64,000 nucleotides of DNA from Phorcus lineatus (taxonomy: Eukaryota > Mollusca > Gastropoda > Trochida > Trochidae), in NCBI GenBank assembly GCA_921293015.1, contig OV121094.1:35834054-35898053 (forward strand), in the 5' to 3' direction. Position numbers and translations under genes: made by a program. Positions 37,899 to 49,399 of this stretch are shown here, piece by piece. Under the pieces are notes generated by a model, which saw nothing but the letters and a program-made list of their open reading frames with translations, was not told the DNA's origin and made no database searches. Position 1 is the first letter of the stretch. Every line of letters begins with the position of its first letter.

Positions 37899-39457
37899 AT
37901 GGGAGGATTAAGCAGGATGTACTCCATGCTGATGACAGGGGCCATTATCATCTGCCTGATCAATCTGGTTGCTGCGTATCCTGGGCTGAACACAAAGGTA
38001 TATTCTTTAGCCCTTCTTTAATGCTAAAATATGTCCATCGAAGTGATGAAATTCACTACTATTCTAAGAGGCGTTTTGAAAATTTCTTAGAGTAGTGCGA
38101 CAATTTCAAACATCTTTATGTTTTTATCAAACGTCAAGAAAATTCTCATACTAATAGGAAAGTTTCATAAATCCTTAGTTAGAATGTTTGATGAGTTTTT
38201 AGATGCGATAATTCAAGTAACATTTGAAAACTAACAATGGTATTTTTTTACGAACGTGAAATTCATGAATTCAAAAGATAAAGTCATTTAATTCTGAGAA
38301 ACGAAACACCACATATTTTTTTCCATACATTCATTCAAAGATAATCATCAGAAAAAAACCAATTTGACATGCAATCTATCCCTGAAACCTTTTCCAACCT
38401 TTTCGGATAAGTCTTCTAATAGTTTAACTGGAGTAACAATTCAATACTTTTCGATACAGTTTTGAAATATTAATGCTTTATGGTTCTTATTTTACAGATA
38501 CAAATAATTTGGAGGTAACTTTTTAGTTTCAGTGCTAATAATGATTTAGTTTTCCCTTTGGATAATATACAAGACTACACTAGATATACTAGATATTTCG
38601 TCACCTTTCGAATGCTATTTCTCAGACATATAACTAGTGGAATTGACTCGTAATAGCCTCATATGATAATGAGAAGTAAAGTGTTCTTTGGTAGCGACAG
38701 TCTAGTCGGAGACTTGGTGTATATATTTCTGACTATTTCTTTTGAACTCTTACACTTTAAAGTACGACTCGTTGTCACCACTGCTTTCAATGTCACGCAA
38801 CTGTGGCCACTTGGTTGTTTTGCGTATTCATAAGGCACTTTTGATCAAAACATAAAGAGTTTATGCTCTAAATTCAAGGAGACAACCTTTTTCATCATTG
38901 AAAATAAGAGATTATTCAAAGCAATTATCCATGAGACGCCTTTCATATGCCTGACGTTGTTATGTGAACTCTGAAACAAAGCAACACGACATTGCGACAC
39001 CATCACATGCCTTCTTTCTACATTGTAACTAATTAATTACACATGAGAGCCCCTTTTAGGTATTCACGCTGAGTTATATAGTAGCCATTACAGCCTCTTT
39101 ACAAATTAAAGCAGTCTTATGGAATCTTCTTTGATCTACTTTCAGGAAAAGGACTTTGTTCAAGAATCGGACGCTTCTCTCTCAGACGACAAGGATGGCA
39201 GCGAGCAGGATTTAAGGAAACGTATTTTCGACCCCATCGAAGCTGCAAGCAATTTCGGGAGCTTTGGAAAACGTTACAACCCTTACAGAGTCATTGGATA
39301 CAATGGAGGCATGGACAATGGAAAGTCTCTGGACCGGGCTGATATTGCAGACATTCTGAAAAAGGTCCTTGCAATGGCTGTCGCCAGACAAGGAGGTTAC
39401 AAACAGAAGAGGCAATTTGACCCCATCGGATATGGCATGTTTGCACGTTTCGGATAA
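37899..39457 (+). CDS. neuropeptide precursor, orcokinin/pedal-peptide-like (two exons)
   Basis: Secreted prohormone of 136 residues, coded by join(37899-37997, 39146-39457). The first exon follows a TCTATTCTAG acceptor (37849), so non-coding sequence precedes it. The ATG at 37899 has a strong Kozak context. The donor AAG|GTATAT and acceptor CTTTCAG|GAA join in phase 0 across a 1148-bp intron. Residues 1-26 form a signal peptide (GAIIICLINLVAA core, cleavage before YPG). An acidic spacer ends at RKR (57-59). Peptide 1 is IFDPIEAASNFGSF followed by GKR (74-76), so it is predicted to be amidated. A linker (77-120) holds a KK site and ends at KR (121-122). Peptide 2, QFDPIGYGMFARF plus a terminal Gly, may have pyroglutamate and amide ends. 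FD-x-I with a Phe-Gly end recalls orcokinins and pedal peptides. Precursor status is well supported; the family name is a resemblance. Confidence 0.85.
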
Positions 39458-39601
39458 GTTCTTTCGCTGTGCATGGGCAAGCTTCTTGAAGCAGTTTGGT
39501 AAAAAGAGTTTCAAGACATTTTTCAAGATTTCTTTTCAACAAACACTTTGTTTTTCTGTAGGGTCAATATGCAATGGGGGTTTTATAAGTCCAATAAACC
39601 G

Positions 39602-39607
39602 AATAAA
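39602..39607 (+). terminator. polyadenylation signal of the neuropeptide gene
   Basis: AATAAA 145 bp after the stop codon at 39455-39457, followed by another AATAAA-containing stretch near 39664. This is a normal 3' UTR layout for the precursor. Confidence 0.5.
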
Positions 39608-39699
39608 ATACTTGTTTCGATTCCGACGAAAAGCAATAAATTGTCATCACCATTAATAAGGAAAATAAATTTTGTCAACGTTGCTGTTAAGGGATCTGC

Positions 39700-40746
39700 T
39701 TGTTTTATCTTGTATCTTGATTTGATTTGAAGTGTCATCATTAAAGTCAAAAGGAACCTCTCGCCGATACAAATACATCCTCGATATCTGAAGGTATACG
39801 TTCCGATAATCTCCAGTTCCAGTCACAGTTTCTGATATCTATCTGATGTACAAGCTGGTCTCACTACGCCTCTAGAAAGAAGTGGTACCTATTAAAAATG
39901 ATATACTTGAAAGAACCCCTGTCGCAATATAACTGACGAAGCGAAGGAATATGATAATACTTTTAGCATAGTTTAGACACGTGATTTTCAAAGTTTTGAT
40001 AAGTATCATAAAATACCCCGCCAAAGCCGGTGATAAGTCTGGGGTCTGAACGTGTATCATGAGGTATCGAGGTTGGGCTTATAGAAAACAGACTTCAATG
40101 TCGTTTTAAACTGTGTAAAACGACATTCACTATCAATGACCTCATAGATTCGCCATGATTAGTATTCGATGGACGCCAAATTTATATAAAAACAGGAAAT
40201 TCACGTGTCCCTAATGACAACTTACAATATTAATGTGACATATGGTATGGTTTCGTTGTCAAATATGACAAATCGTGTCAATGGTGTTATTTAAATTAAA
40301 TACTGGAAATGACTTCTGTCGAAAAATCATCATTTCAATACTTATTGCTTCATCATAGTGACGATTTTATATTTTCACGTTTGATTTTTGATCGAAAACC
40401 GTACATTTGAGCGCAGACAATGAACATGATTTCGATGGTTAGAGTTTAATAGCCCTGTAACTAGTATCATTTAAGTAAGATGTGTATTTTGACTAATTCG
40501 AAGTCCATAGAAATATTGTTCTTAAAAAGACGAATAATTAGCTATAGTTTTATGTACATACAATTCGAGTGATTCATTTCTATTTGAACTGTGTAGAGAA
40601 CATTTTTGCATTTGGTATTGGTATTTTGGCACATATAAAAATCAAATACGAGTTTATGAAAAAATGACAAAGTCATTAACGTCAGAGATACGATTGAAGT
40701 TATATGAAAACAGGTATGTTCCCGACTTAATAAAATGGTTACCAAA
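39700..40746. other. non-coding, nothing recognised
   Basis: Sequence downstream of the neuropeptide gene with no supported feature. A TATATAAAAA word near 40180 has no transcript evidence. Confidence 0.4.
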
Positions 40747-41025
40747 ACTAGCGCTGTAATTGTTTTGCTTTGGAAAAAGTTGATATAAATCTTGTATCCT
40801 TTGAATGTTAATTCCAAATTATACAATTTGTTCAAATGCTAAGAAGAAACGCAATTCATCTTCTTTATGATAGGATACAATAATAATTTTTCAATAATAT
40901 AACTAGCACTGTAATTGATTTGCTTTGGAAATGGTTGACATAAATCATGTATACTTTGAATTTTCATACCAAATTATACAATTTGTTCAAATGCTACGAA
41001 GAAACGTAATTCATCTTCTTTAATA
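40747..41025. repeat. tandem duplication, two diverged copies
   Basis: A segment of about 125 bp beginning ACTAGCGCTGTAATTG at 40747 recurs from 40902 as ACTAGCACTGTAATTG, offset by 155 bp. Both contain CAAATTATACAATTTGTTCA and then CGAAGAAACG- or AAGAAGAAACG-type words. Confidence 0.8.
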
Positions 41026-43173
41026 ATCAATAATATAAATGAATTCGGGTTTTTTTTACATTTTTTTCTACATCCGGTAGATCATTTATCGTTCAATTTT
41101 ATAGTCATTTTTATGTAGATGTTCCTGCATGCCTTACCACTATAATAAATATGTCTTTGCAAATATGTGTCAGGAAACTAGCAAAAATAGCTAAACTAAA
41201 TAAACCCACCACAGATAGTCATTTACCGACGGATGTGATCCTCCCAAAGGAATAAACTCACGACGACTACATATAGACGTATCTCTTGTGGCGAAACAGG
41301 CGGCAGAAAGTCGCATTTGTTCGGAAAGTCTTATAAACTTACTTATTTCATAATTTGTAAAAGCAAAGCATAAATAGAAAATACATGTATGTAATTTCAA
41401 TACGGAACTTTGATTTTCTTCAAACTTTCTTAATCTAAATTTGAAAAATTTGGAGGAAAGGGAGACATCCGTATGTGTTCAATACTGTTATTCGAACGAC
41501 AACTTTTCATCTCGTAAAGTATGTGCAAGGAATTAACATTTACTGTGGTCATACTTGCAAATTGTGATGTTACCGGGACCTAACCTATGGACATCGCGTT
41601 GGATTCTCGTCCATGAGCTCCCATACAGTCTCAGTGGTTTGTTCAAAGTGTAAATAATTCGAGGACAGATTCTAACCTTGTTTCTTGATATATCAAATGC
41701 GCAAGCAAGAGTTTCTGCACATTCTTGCGCATAATAAAACGTTTACATTCCACTGAATTCGGTTTTCACAAAATCATAAATAATGTAACGAAACGTTTTC
41801 TGCTAGAATATCTGATAACAATCTAATGAAGATGCACATTGATTTTGAATTGATCCAAAAGGTTTAAGAAGACGAGAAACATTTCTATACCTTTGCCTGT
41901 AAATACTAGACTGTGAACACATCTGATTAATGTGAATTATCAAGTATATGTATAGATATTCTAGTGCTTGAAGTTAAATCTAGAGTCCTTTGAATTTGGG
42001 TCTATTTGGACCAGATATACCTATTTTGGTCTTGGACCAGATAAATCTATTTTGGTCAATACAACGCTGGGCCACTGACACAAAATGTTGTTACACATAT
42101 TCGTCAATACAATGACGGTTGAAGATTGAACATTTATACAATAGTTTGCTATCAAGAGATTATAAAGTGACGTATATGCGTCCAACTGGAATTATGATTG
42201 ACATAACATTTATTCAGGGATGTACGCCATATAACCAACAGCAAAGCAATTGATTTTATAGCAGTTGTGCAGTCACACGGACATGATATTACACATCAAT
42301 TTATTTACGTCGTATTTCAAAAATCGTGAGGAATATATGAGATTTCAACGATTTTGTCAATTACATGTAATCTATGTAAATAATTAATTCCATCAAACTA
42401 TTAGAACTAAACATTTACACACACGTTCATTACACACGTACGTGTAAGTAAAAGTATGTTGACGAATAATCCATATATAAACACAAACGTAGAAATATAC
42501 AACTTATGAAATAAAAATATGCCTTGAAGGCTATTCCACTGCAATGTTCCTTTAAGTTGAAAAGTGTAGGAAATAAGAATCAACGTTCATTATTCTTCAA
42601 GGCAGACCTTTTACACCGCAAAGACGGTGGGTCAATCAGCTTACCCTTGTCCAACACTATGGAGTCTCTCTGGTCAACCAGGCAGACGTTGCCAAGGCTA
42701 CTCAGGGTAAGGTTAGAATCGGTCATCAAAGGTAGCCGTCATTAGACCTTGGTGATTTATCTCCGGGATTACTAATGGGTAATTAAGGCCAGACGTTAAG
42801 TTACTAGTAATGTATATCTGCAAATGTCTCTACTTCCACGAAATTCATATTAATTCTTGTAATCGTTTTGACTAAACTTTAATTCAAACATTTTATTTCA
42901 TTCAGCAGTTACTTTCGTAACTCTCCTTTAGAACATCAAACTTACATTAGGCCAGGGAATGGGGAGGATTCCCTGAACTTTTGGTGATCGATGATGTTGC
43001 GAGTTGTATCTTGAACTTGACAGTTAAATTGAGGTAGATATCATCGCGGGTAACCCTTTTGTTACAAAGCTGCCAATTATGTCGCTTCAAGGTCGTTTCT
43101 ATCATAACCTTTACCTTGTACCCAGTTTAAATAATTAGTGAACAGATACACTTTTGGATAGCCCATGGTTACG
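41026..43173. other. non-coding; small repeat and an exon-like stretch
   Basis: A roughly 27-bp unit (GGACCAGATA, then TATTTTGGTC) is tandemly duplicated at about 42002-42058. A stretch at 42580-42726 is open on both strands (48 codons on minus, ATG to TGA) and contains splice-like words; it is not recognised. The rest is featureless. Confidence 0.4.
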
Positions 43174-43181
43174 CTTGTCTC

Positions 43182-43519
43182 CATCCTGCTTCATCAGCGT
43201 AATTGATTCCGCTGCTCGAGCTCCTTCCATATACCCTGATCTCTTTCCAGCCAAATCCCTCGTACGGCTGGCGCGGCTTGATGTTCGTGGCTGTGCTCAC
43301 CTGTTATTGTCTCAGCCAATGAAATGTCGTTATCCAAGGACATTGAAGCTACTCTTTTGAATTTTTCCATCCGGGTTGTGCCGCCCGCTGTTGCTGAATG
43401 CGAGTCATCTCATTGGCTGGTTGGATAGCTAGCGATACGAGGCGTTTGGCCTGAAGGATAACAGGGTATATGGAAGGAGCTTGATCAGCGGATTCAATTA
43501 CGCTGATGTAGCAGGATAA
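43182..43519. mobile_element. MITE, full-length reference copy with 8-bp TSD
   Basis: 338 bp flanked by a perfect 8-bp direct repeat CTTGTCTC (43174-43181 and 43520-43527), as expected for hAT-type transposition. The terminal inverted repeats are about 55 bp: the left end has ATCCTGCTTCATCAGCGTAA and the right end ends CGCTGATGTAGCAGGAT. The interior holds CCCTCGTACGGCTGGCGC and a matching inverted GATAGCTAGCGATACGAGG region. There is no coding capacity. Related copies lie at 537-665, 8747-9083, 11309-11364 and 48656-48707. Confidence 0.85.
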
Positions 43520-43583
43520 CTTGTCTCTCAACTCATACCTCGATGTGTGGCAGGTAATTAGCCTTCAAACTCTGAGACTATCT

Positions 43584-43680
43584 GTCCCCCCCCCTCCCCA
43601 ACATCAACCCCCCTCCCACTACCACCCCCACCCACCCCTCCCACTCCCATCCCCCCTTCCCTCTCCGATGCTCCCCCAAC
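43584..43680. repeat. C-rich polypyrimidine-like tract
   Basis: About 95 bp of C runs (nine C at the left end, then CCCCCCTCCCACT-type blocks), with many G runs on the minus strand. It could form G-quadruplex or triplex structures; that is inference from composition. Confidence 0.85.
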
Positions 43681-46263
43681 TTGATACTGACCGCCATTGA
43701 CATCTATCAGCTGAGTTTGTACAGGGCCATTTACCGCAAAATAACTTTTTTATCGATAGATCAACCATGCATACTATAAAACCGTTGATAAACGGAATCT
43801 AAAACAAAAGTCTTGATAAAACTGTTAAGTTGTAGGGATGGTGCATCAAAAGCCAAACATCTATATGTGCTAAAACCTGTGGTTGACAGAATGTAATATT
43901 GTCTCTCTGTTTCCATCAAGTTTTCATAGCAAAGTCGGCATACGATCCAAAATGCGACATTTTCCAAAAGAATAACGTACAGCAGACTTAATAATTTGTA
44001 GAAAATGAAATCGCAAGTGACATCTACACATAGAATATGTACATGACCTATCAAAAACTTTGTTTGGTTCACCGAAGTTGAGGAAAGTTGACAAAATCGC
44101 AATAGTACATTATCTGTTTTTTCAATTAAAATCGATTTACATTATTATATTGTCATAATGATGAACCGAATAGAATTGAAAGAATGTTCTGAAAACGTAA
44201 GAACTTTCTAAAATGACATCATTTAAAAGGTTTGTCATATGTGAAACCAACAATACTGATAGTCGTACTTCAATTTATATACAAATTGGAAGGCAAACAA
44301 ATTGACGTTCACGTTCAATAGAAACGAGCGTATCTGAAATCAAAATTCTGTTCATTAGCTCTCTGTCCAAATTTTGTTTAATGCACATTTTTGTGTTTTT
44401 GAGGCTCACATTACCTTTGTGACGACAATAACCTCAAACTTACAAACAACCACAAAGGCCGATCGTTGACAGTTACTAGACATCATAATACCTGTTGTAT
44501 GTGACTCTTTAGCTATTAGCTATGTCAGCGATGTCCATCTTGAGTAAATAATCTATCTTGAAAGAGAAAGTTTCAAATCACAAAAAATCACTTTTGGGCT
44601 AAAAAAACGGCCCCGAAATGTCTTTCTCGGGAGAAAATCCAAATAAACATCAAAGATACATGTATGATAGATAAAGAGCTTTTAATTGAGTGGTTTCCTG
44701 ATACGGTTTCTGAATGCTTCGCAAGCACAATACGTTCACCTCTTCACCCCTATGGTTCAATACCAAGCATAAAGACTTTAATCAAACTGCTCTTGCAAAG
44801 CACTTCCTTGGTATTGAGTCACTATAGTAACATTAGCGTAATCTATCAGAACTTGGTAAAGGTAATGGAGTATACAAGACCACCGAAGCTCTGAATAAGG
44901 CGTTGATAGACATGGTGATCTCTTCGTTTAGTGCGCTTAATTTGGGATGTATTTAAGGTCATTTGTTTTGTCACAAATGATAATTCACAACTGATAAGTC
45001 TAAAATTCATAAAATATCCTGTCCTCCCTAATCAATAAAAGCCATATTCCCAACGTGAACATATTGAAATAAATAACCCTTTAAATTGTTTCTATTTCTA
45101 ACTGCGTGACTTAAAAGAACTGTATTTTATTAGATTGTGAAATGTCTCTTGAAAATCTTTAACACTAGTTAAACAGATTTTAACATTATGCATATTTTTT
45201 CAAGTCGAACTTATTAAGTTTTGACCTCACAAACGCTATTGAAGAATCTTAAACGCTCTTACCTTTCTTCAAATGTAATTTACGACTTTCATTCTTATGC
45301 AGAAATTGAAGGAAAGTATTCGACTTTTTTCTCCGGAAACCACTTTTTAACAGTATAACATTACTGGTTCTATTTTTAATTTCGTAACTAATTGTGTTTT
45401 GTTTCATAGAAATACAAAATAAAGTTTCTTGTTTTAAACTTTAACATGATGTATATAACAAATCAGAATTGTAACAGATATCCTAATAAATTTTTTGGCT
45501 CCCAGAAAAAAGTTCAGCTGTAAGTAGCGTAATGTTGGAGTTACTGAAATCAATCATCTTAAATTGATAATTTAGCAAAAGGAATACATTTTCATTGTTT
45601 AGCCTTAATATATGATATTTAGCCTTTTCTTCTTAAGAATATTATTTCAAAAGCAAATTATAGATCACTATTCAAGATTTATATCAAAATATAGCTTCAT
45701 CTAATGAATAGTTTATTGTTCATATCAAAACCTTCAATAGCTCATTGCAGGTTTAAAAGTGACTTACGCAACGGAAATTCGCGATCACTAATCCGGAAGG
45801 AAAACAAATTCCCCTATCATAGGTTATATGTGAATATAAGTATTTAGAATGAGTGATTTTCTTACGTGCAATCTCATTGGCACTGTCAATCAACCTTTCG
45901 AATTTTATCAAGGCTTCATACTGTTATGTATGTCAATCGAAAGGTTTTTTCACATCAGTGAAGTCTTGCTGGTAACATATCAATTGTTTGTGCAAAAAGC
46001 AGTAGACACTCAATTAGCTGCCTTGATGCCATGTATCGCTGGTGGCAACGTGGGTGGTGTAACACGCAATAGCACAGTAAGAGTTCTATCTGAAAGAAAA
46101 TCAACTATGCTCTTTGCCTTTGACTTGGATTTTTTTGTTTTCAAATATCTTGCGAAGTGTTCGTTATTTTCAATTGAATACTAAAGGATAAAAGGAAAGT
46201 CGAATTCATGAGATAAAAAGTTGTTATCGACACGATCTTTTCCACTGCTTTTATATAATCTTT
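43681..46263. other. non-coding, nothing recognised
   Basis: Open frames at 43761-44102 (minus), 44664-44894 and 45849-46184 are without recognisable domains. No repeat identified. Confidence 0.4.
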
Positions 46264-46276
46264 GTTTAGGGAAAGA

Positions 46277-46589
46277 GGTGAGGTGAGTTGGTGTTTAACG
46301 CCGCTTTCAAGATTATTTCACTTATATCGCGGCTGCTAGTATTATTGCAGGGAGAAAGCCCGCAACACTATTGTGGCTATGCATTTCGGTGAAACCTGCG
46401 AGCATCGGCTGGAACTAGCGAACCATGAGTGGTACTGTGCTGAATTTCAGTGTAGCATTGCACCCAAACCTGACTGCGTGTAGAACAGTTCTCTACTGCA
46501 GACAAAGTTGCCTAGCCCCTGGCGGGATTCGAACCACGGACCTCCTGATCCGAAGCCGAACGTGCTTACCACTGCGCTATCCCGCCCCT
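46277..46589 (-). mobile_element. tRNA-Arg-like SINE, full length
   Basis: A minus-strand element of 313 bp. Its 5' head reads as a near-complete tRNA: acceptor GGGCGGG against CCCGCC, box A TAGCGCAGTGG (46579-46569), an anticodon loop CTTCGGA consistent with Arg(UCG), and box B GGTTCGAATCC (46535-46525). A body and a conserved-looking tail (GGCGTTAAACACCAACTCAC on minus) follow. The target-site duplications GTTTAGGGAAAGA (46264-46276) and GTTAAGGGAAAGA (46590-46602) differ by one base change. The tail block resembles central or tail domains of known molluscan SINEs, but I cannot name the family. A second, truncated copy lies at 11527-11755. Confidence 0.9.
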
Positions 46590-46602
46590 GTTAAGGGAAA
46601 GA

Positions 46603-48655
46603 CAGTTCGTAGATGATTCTTGCCAGTTCATTTGGGAAGGGAAGGTGCAGTTATTGGAGTCTGATCAGGAAATCCGGAGTTCGAATCCCTGCAGGGATTC
46701 CCCAAATTAGTCTGCTGAAAACTGCACTCTATGTAGTACGGTTTTGATTAAAAGGTACTTACAGTGAGTTTCAGGTTTCATCAGGATGCATATAAAAATT
46801 GATATTATGGGGGTTGTCCTGTATTATCTTTATGGATTGTATAACACAATGATACTTGAGGTCACCGATTAGTTTGCAACAGTAACTGTATAGCCATAAA
46901 TTCATGACACGTAACTACTACAAACTAAGTCTTATATATATATGCTTGTGTTTGTATATATATTGTAGCTACACAAAGCACACAAGTGCTTAGAAATAAA
47001 CTGAATTTCAGAGAAAAGAACCAACACCCAAACCATTCAAAACCTTTGACAAAGTAGCATTTTTATGTTATCCGTTCCAAATCGTTTATCATTTGCACAT
47101 GAAACTTACAAGGCAGGATATTATTGACATTTAATTCTTGGGACCAAACAAAACACGTTTGTACAGGTTTTTCATGAGCCGATGTACTAATTTGAAAGTG
47201 TTTAGGCAAATACATGCATGTTAAGAACAGTACTGTTTAATCGTAATATTGAATTGCCTTATCACAAAGAGTAACAATTAAATGAATAAAATAACTTTAC
47301 TGAAATATCATGTCAACGCCCATTCGCACAATAGCAGAAATATCGCTATGTCTATTTTGCAATGAGATTATTTCTTCTATATTGTAATATTGTATTTCTG
47401 AAGATAACACACATCATCATCGTTATCCGTTATAATTTTTGTAAGTGTAGGTTTCAGATAACTAAACACACGTGTTTACAATAATACATCGAGTGTAATT
47501 GCAGATACTGTAGCAACTGTCCTCAAAAACAATGTTTCAGTATTGTTTGAAACAAAAAGTACACATAAAGCATAAAGTATTTCTGCACTAATAGAATACT
47601 CAAATTAATCAGGTTTTATATAGTTAAATTTGACGGGTCATATTTATTAAGATATGTTAGTAAAAACGTTCCTTCGTCAACCTTTCAGGAATAACATACA
47701 TTATATCAACTTGTAAGGCAAAATTGTTTGGAATTATAAATTGTGACCTCAAGGAAAATAAACTTTTTACAAAGAAATGTCAATGAATATATTGAACATC
47801 AGCATCGTATAATCATTTGAATTATATGAGAAGCCTAAAGGTATTATCAAAGCCATTTTGCATGTATTCTTTCTGTTTGTAATGCGACAAATACATCCAA
47901 TCATCACATTTTCATTATTTCAACATTCGTGTGAATATACAATGAATTCTAGTTTCCCATATTTTACATGAATAAAGGAAATAACCAAACTTTCTGTGTC
48001 CATCAAAGTCAATTTGGAAAAATATGTTTGCTCCTATATTTTTTAGGGTCAGGTCGTTATAATGTTCAACATCTTCATTCAAGTTATTTATTTTCATATA
48101 TACATTTATTGCAATGACTCATACTGTGACTTCGCATGAAAAGCTAATAATCCACTATATAAATATCTGTAAATGACTGAATGACGATATTTTGTTAATA
48201 AACAAGCATACAATCGAATAGCATTCTCGTTGAACTTGTGGATTAAGTCTTTTTTGCGCCTTACAGATATTCCTGAAAGAACAATATTTTTGTGTAAATA
48301 GCATGTTTGTGACATATTGAAAATACAGAAGGATACAGGTTATCAATTGTGCAAATTTTGATAGGATACACACAGCATTTCCCATATGATAAGCAGAATA
48401 TTCTTTAAAAAGATTAATTTATTTTTGTGGTAAAATGACACGTACGTTCTGTCATTACAAGTCTCTTATTCCAATTATCAAAACAAAATTGCAATGAATC
48501 TCAGCTTTCCTTGGAACCAAGTAATTACACTAACGATGAAAATAACCAATGCTTTTGTGTCCAATTCCGATATCCCCGAAAATGCATTTTAGTTATTTAT
48601 TAGAACAAATAGGGAAATTACAAAATCACTTTTGAAAAATGTGCATGCATTTCAC
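46603..48655. other. non-coding; partial tRNA T-arm-like word
   Basis: Near 46671-46695 AATCCGGAGTTCGAATCCCT resembles a tRNA T-arm with box B, but no D-arm or acceptor pairing is evident. Otherwise AT-rich DNA without supported features. Confidence 0.4.
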
Positions 48656-48707
48656 ATCCTGCTACATCAGCTTTTCTGTATCTCAAAATCTAGTTAAATA
48701 CCCTGAC
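48656..48707 (+). mobile_element. MITE terminal fragment (copy 5)
   Basis: ATCCTGCTACATCAGC and, about 35 bp later, AAATACCCTGA match the left terminal repeat of the MITE at 43182-43519, with diverged sequence between. A short relic. Confidence 0.4.
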
Positions 48708-49399
48708 ATTGATCAGGTCATATGTTTCGTTTTTCAACCTTTATGAATCATTTTACTGGAGAGGTAAATATCAAGTTGATTTTCAGGGTTTTCAGTCTTG
48801 ACAGGAAATTTCCCTTTCACTTTATGATACTAATAAAGTGGAAATGTAGGTAATGTCTTCAACTTTCATGTTTATTTTACAATCTTTCAAATACAGTCTG
48901 TTAATAACAAAAAATAATCTGTTAATTAAAGGGGGATGGGGGATTATATATTATAAAATATAGTAAAATATCCAACTGTATGTTGAGCATAGCTATGAGA
49001 CACTTTTATGCAAATGTTATTACGTCTTTTATACCCGGGTTTGGGAAGACTGCCTGTTCAAAATGGCGTGTCCTTTGACAAAAAGTCCATCGAATGGTGT
49101 GAGGTTTGTTTTGTAGACAAGGGTAAAGAATTTAGTAACTTTTAGATGGCAAAGTCTTCCTATATGCAGTTCCAATGTAAAAGCTAAATTTTGTTTGCGT
49201 TCATTTTATGTCCCCTTTAAACGGGTTTAAAATTTTTGATAATGTAGATAGAGATAAGTGAAGAATCCCAACATACAATATCAAAAGTTATATTTACAAA
49301 ACAATAGCAATGACAGTATTTCTCGTCTATCCTCACCTATAAACATTCTCAGAATTCTAATTATGATCAAATATACAACACTACAAAACCATGAACGCA
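48708..49399. other. non-coding, nothing recognised
   Basis: AT-rich sequence without a supported feature. Confidence 0.4.

Noticed and set aside
39212-39542. Minus-strand frames opposite the neuropeptide exon
   Set aside because: Shadows of the real plus-strand coding exon.
46425-46616. 63-codon frame containing CLAPGGIRTTDLLIRS
   Set aside because: It is a read-through of the SINE tRNA head, a common false protein prediction.
46671-46695. Possible tRNA gene from GGAGTTCGAATCCCTGC
   Set aside because: Only a T-arm-like word; no D-arm, anticodon arm or acceptor pairing.
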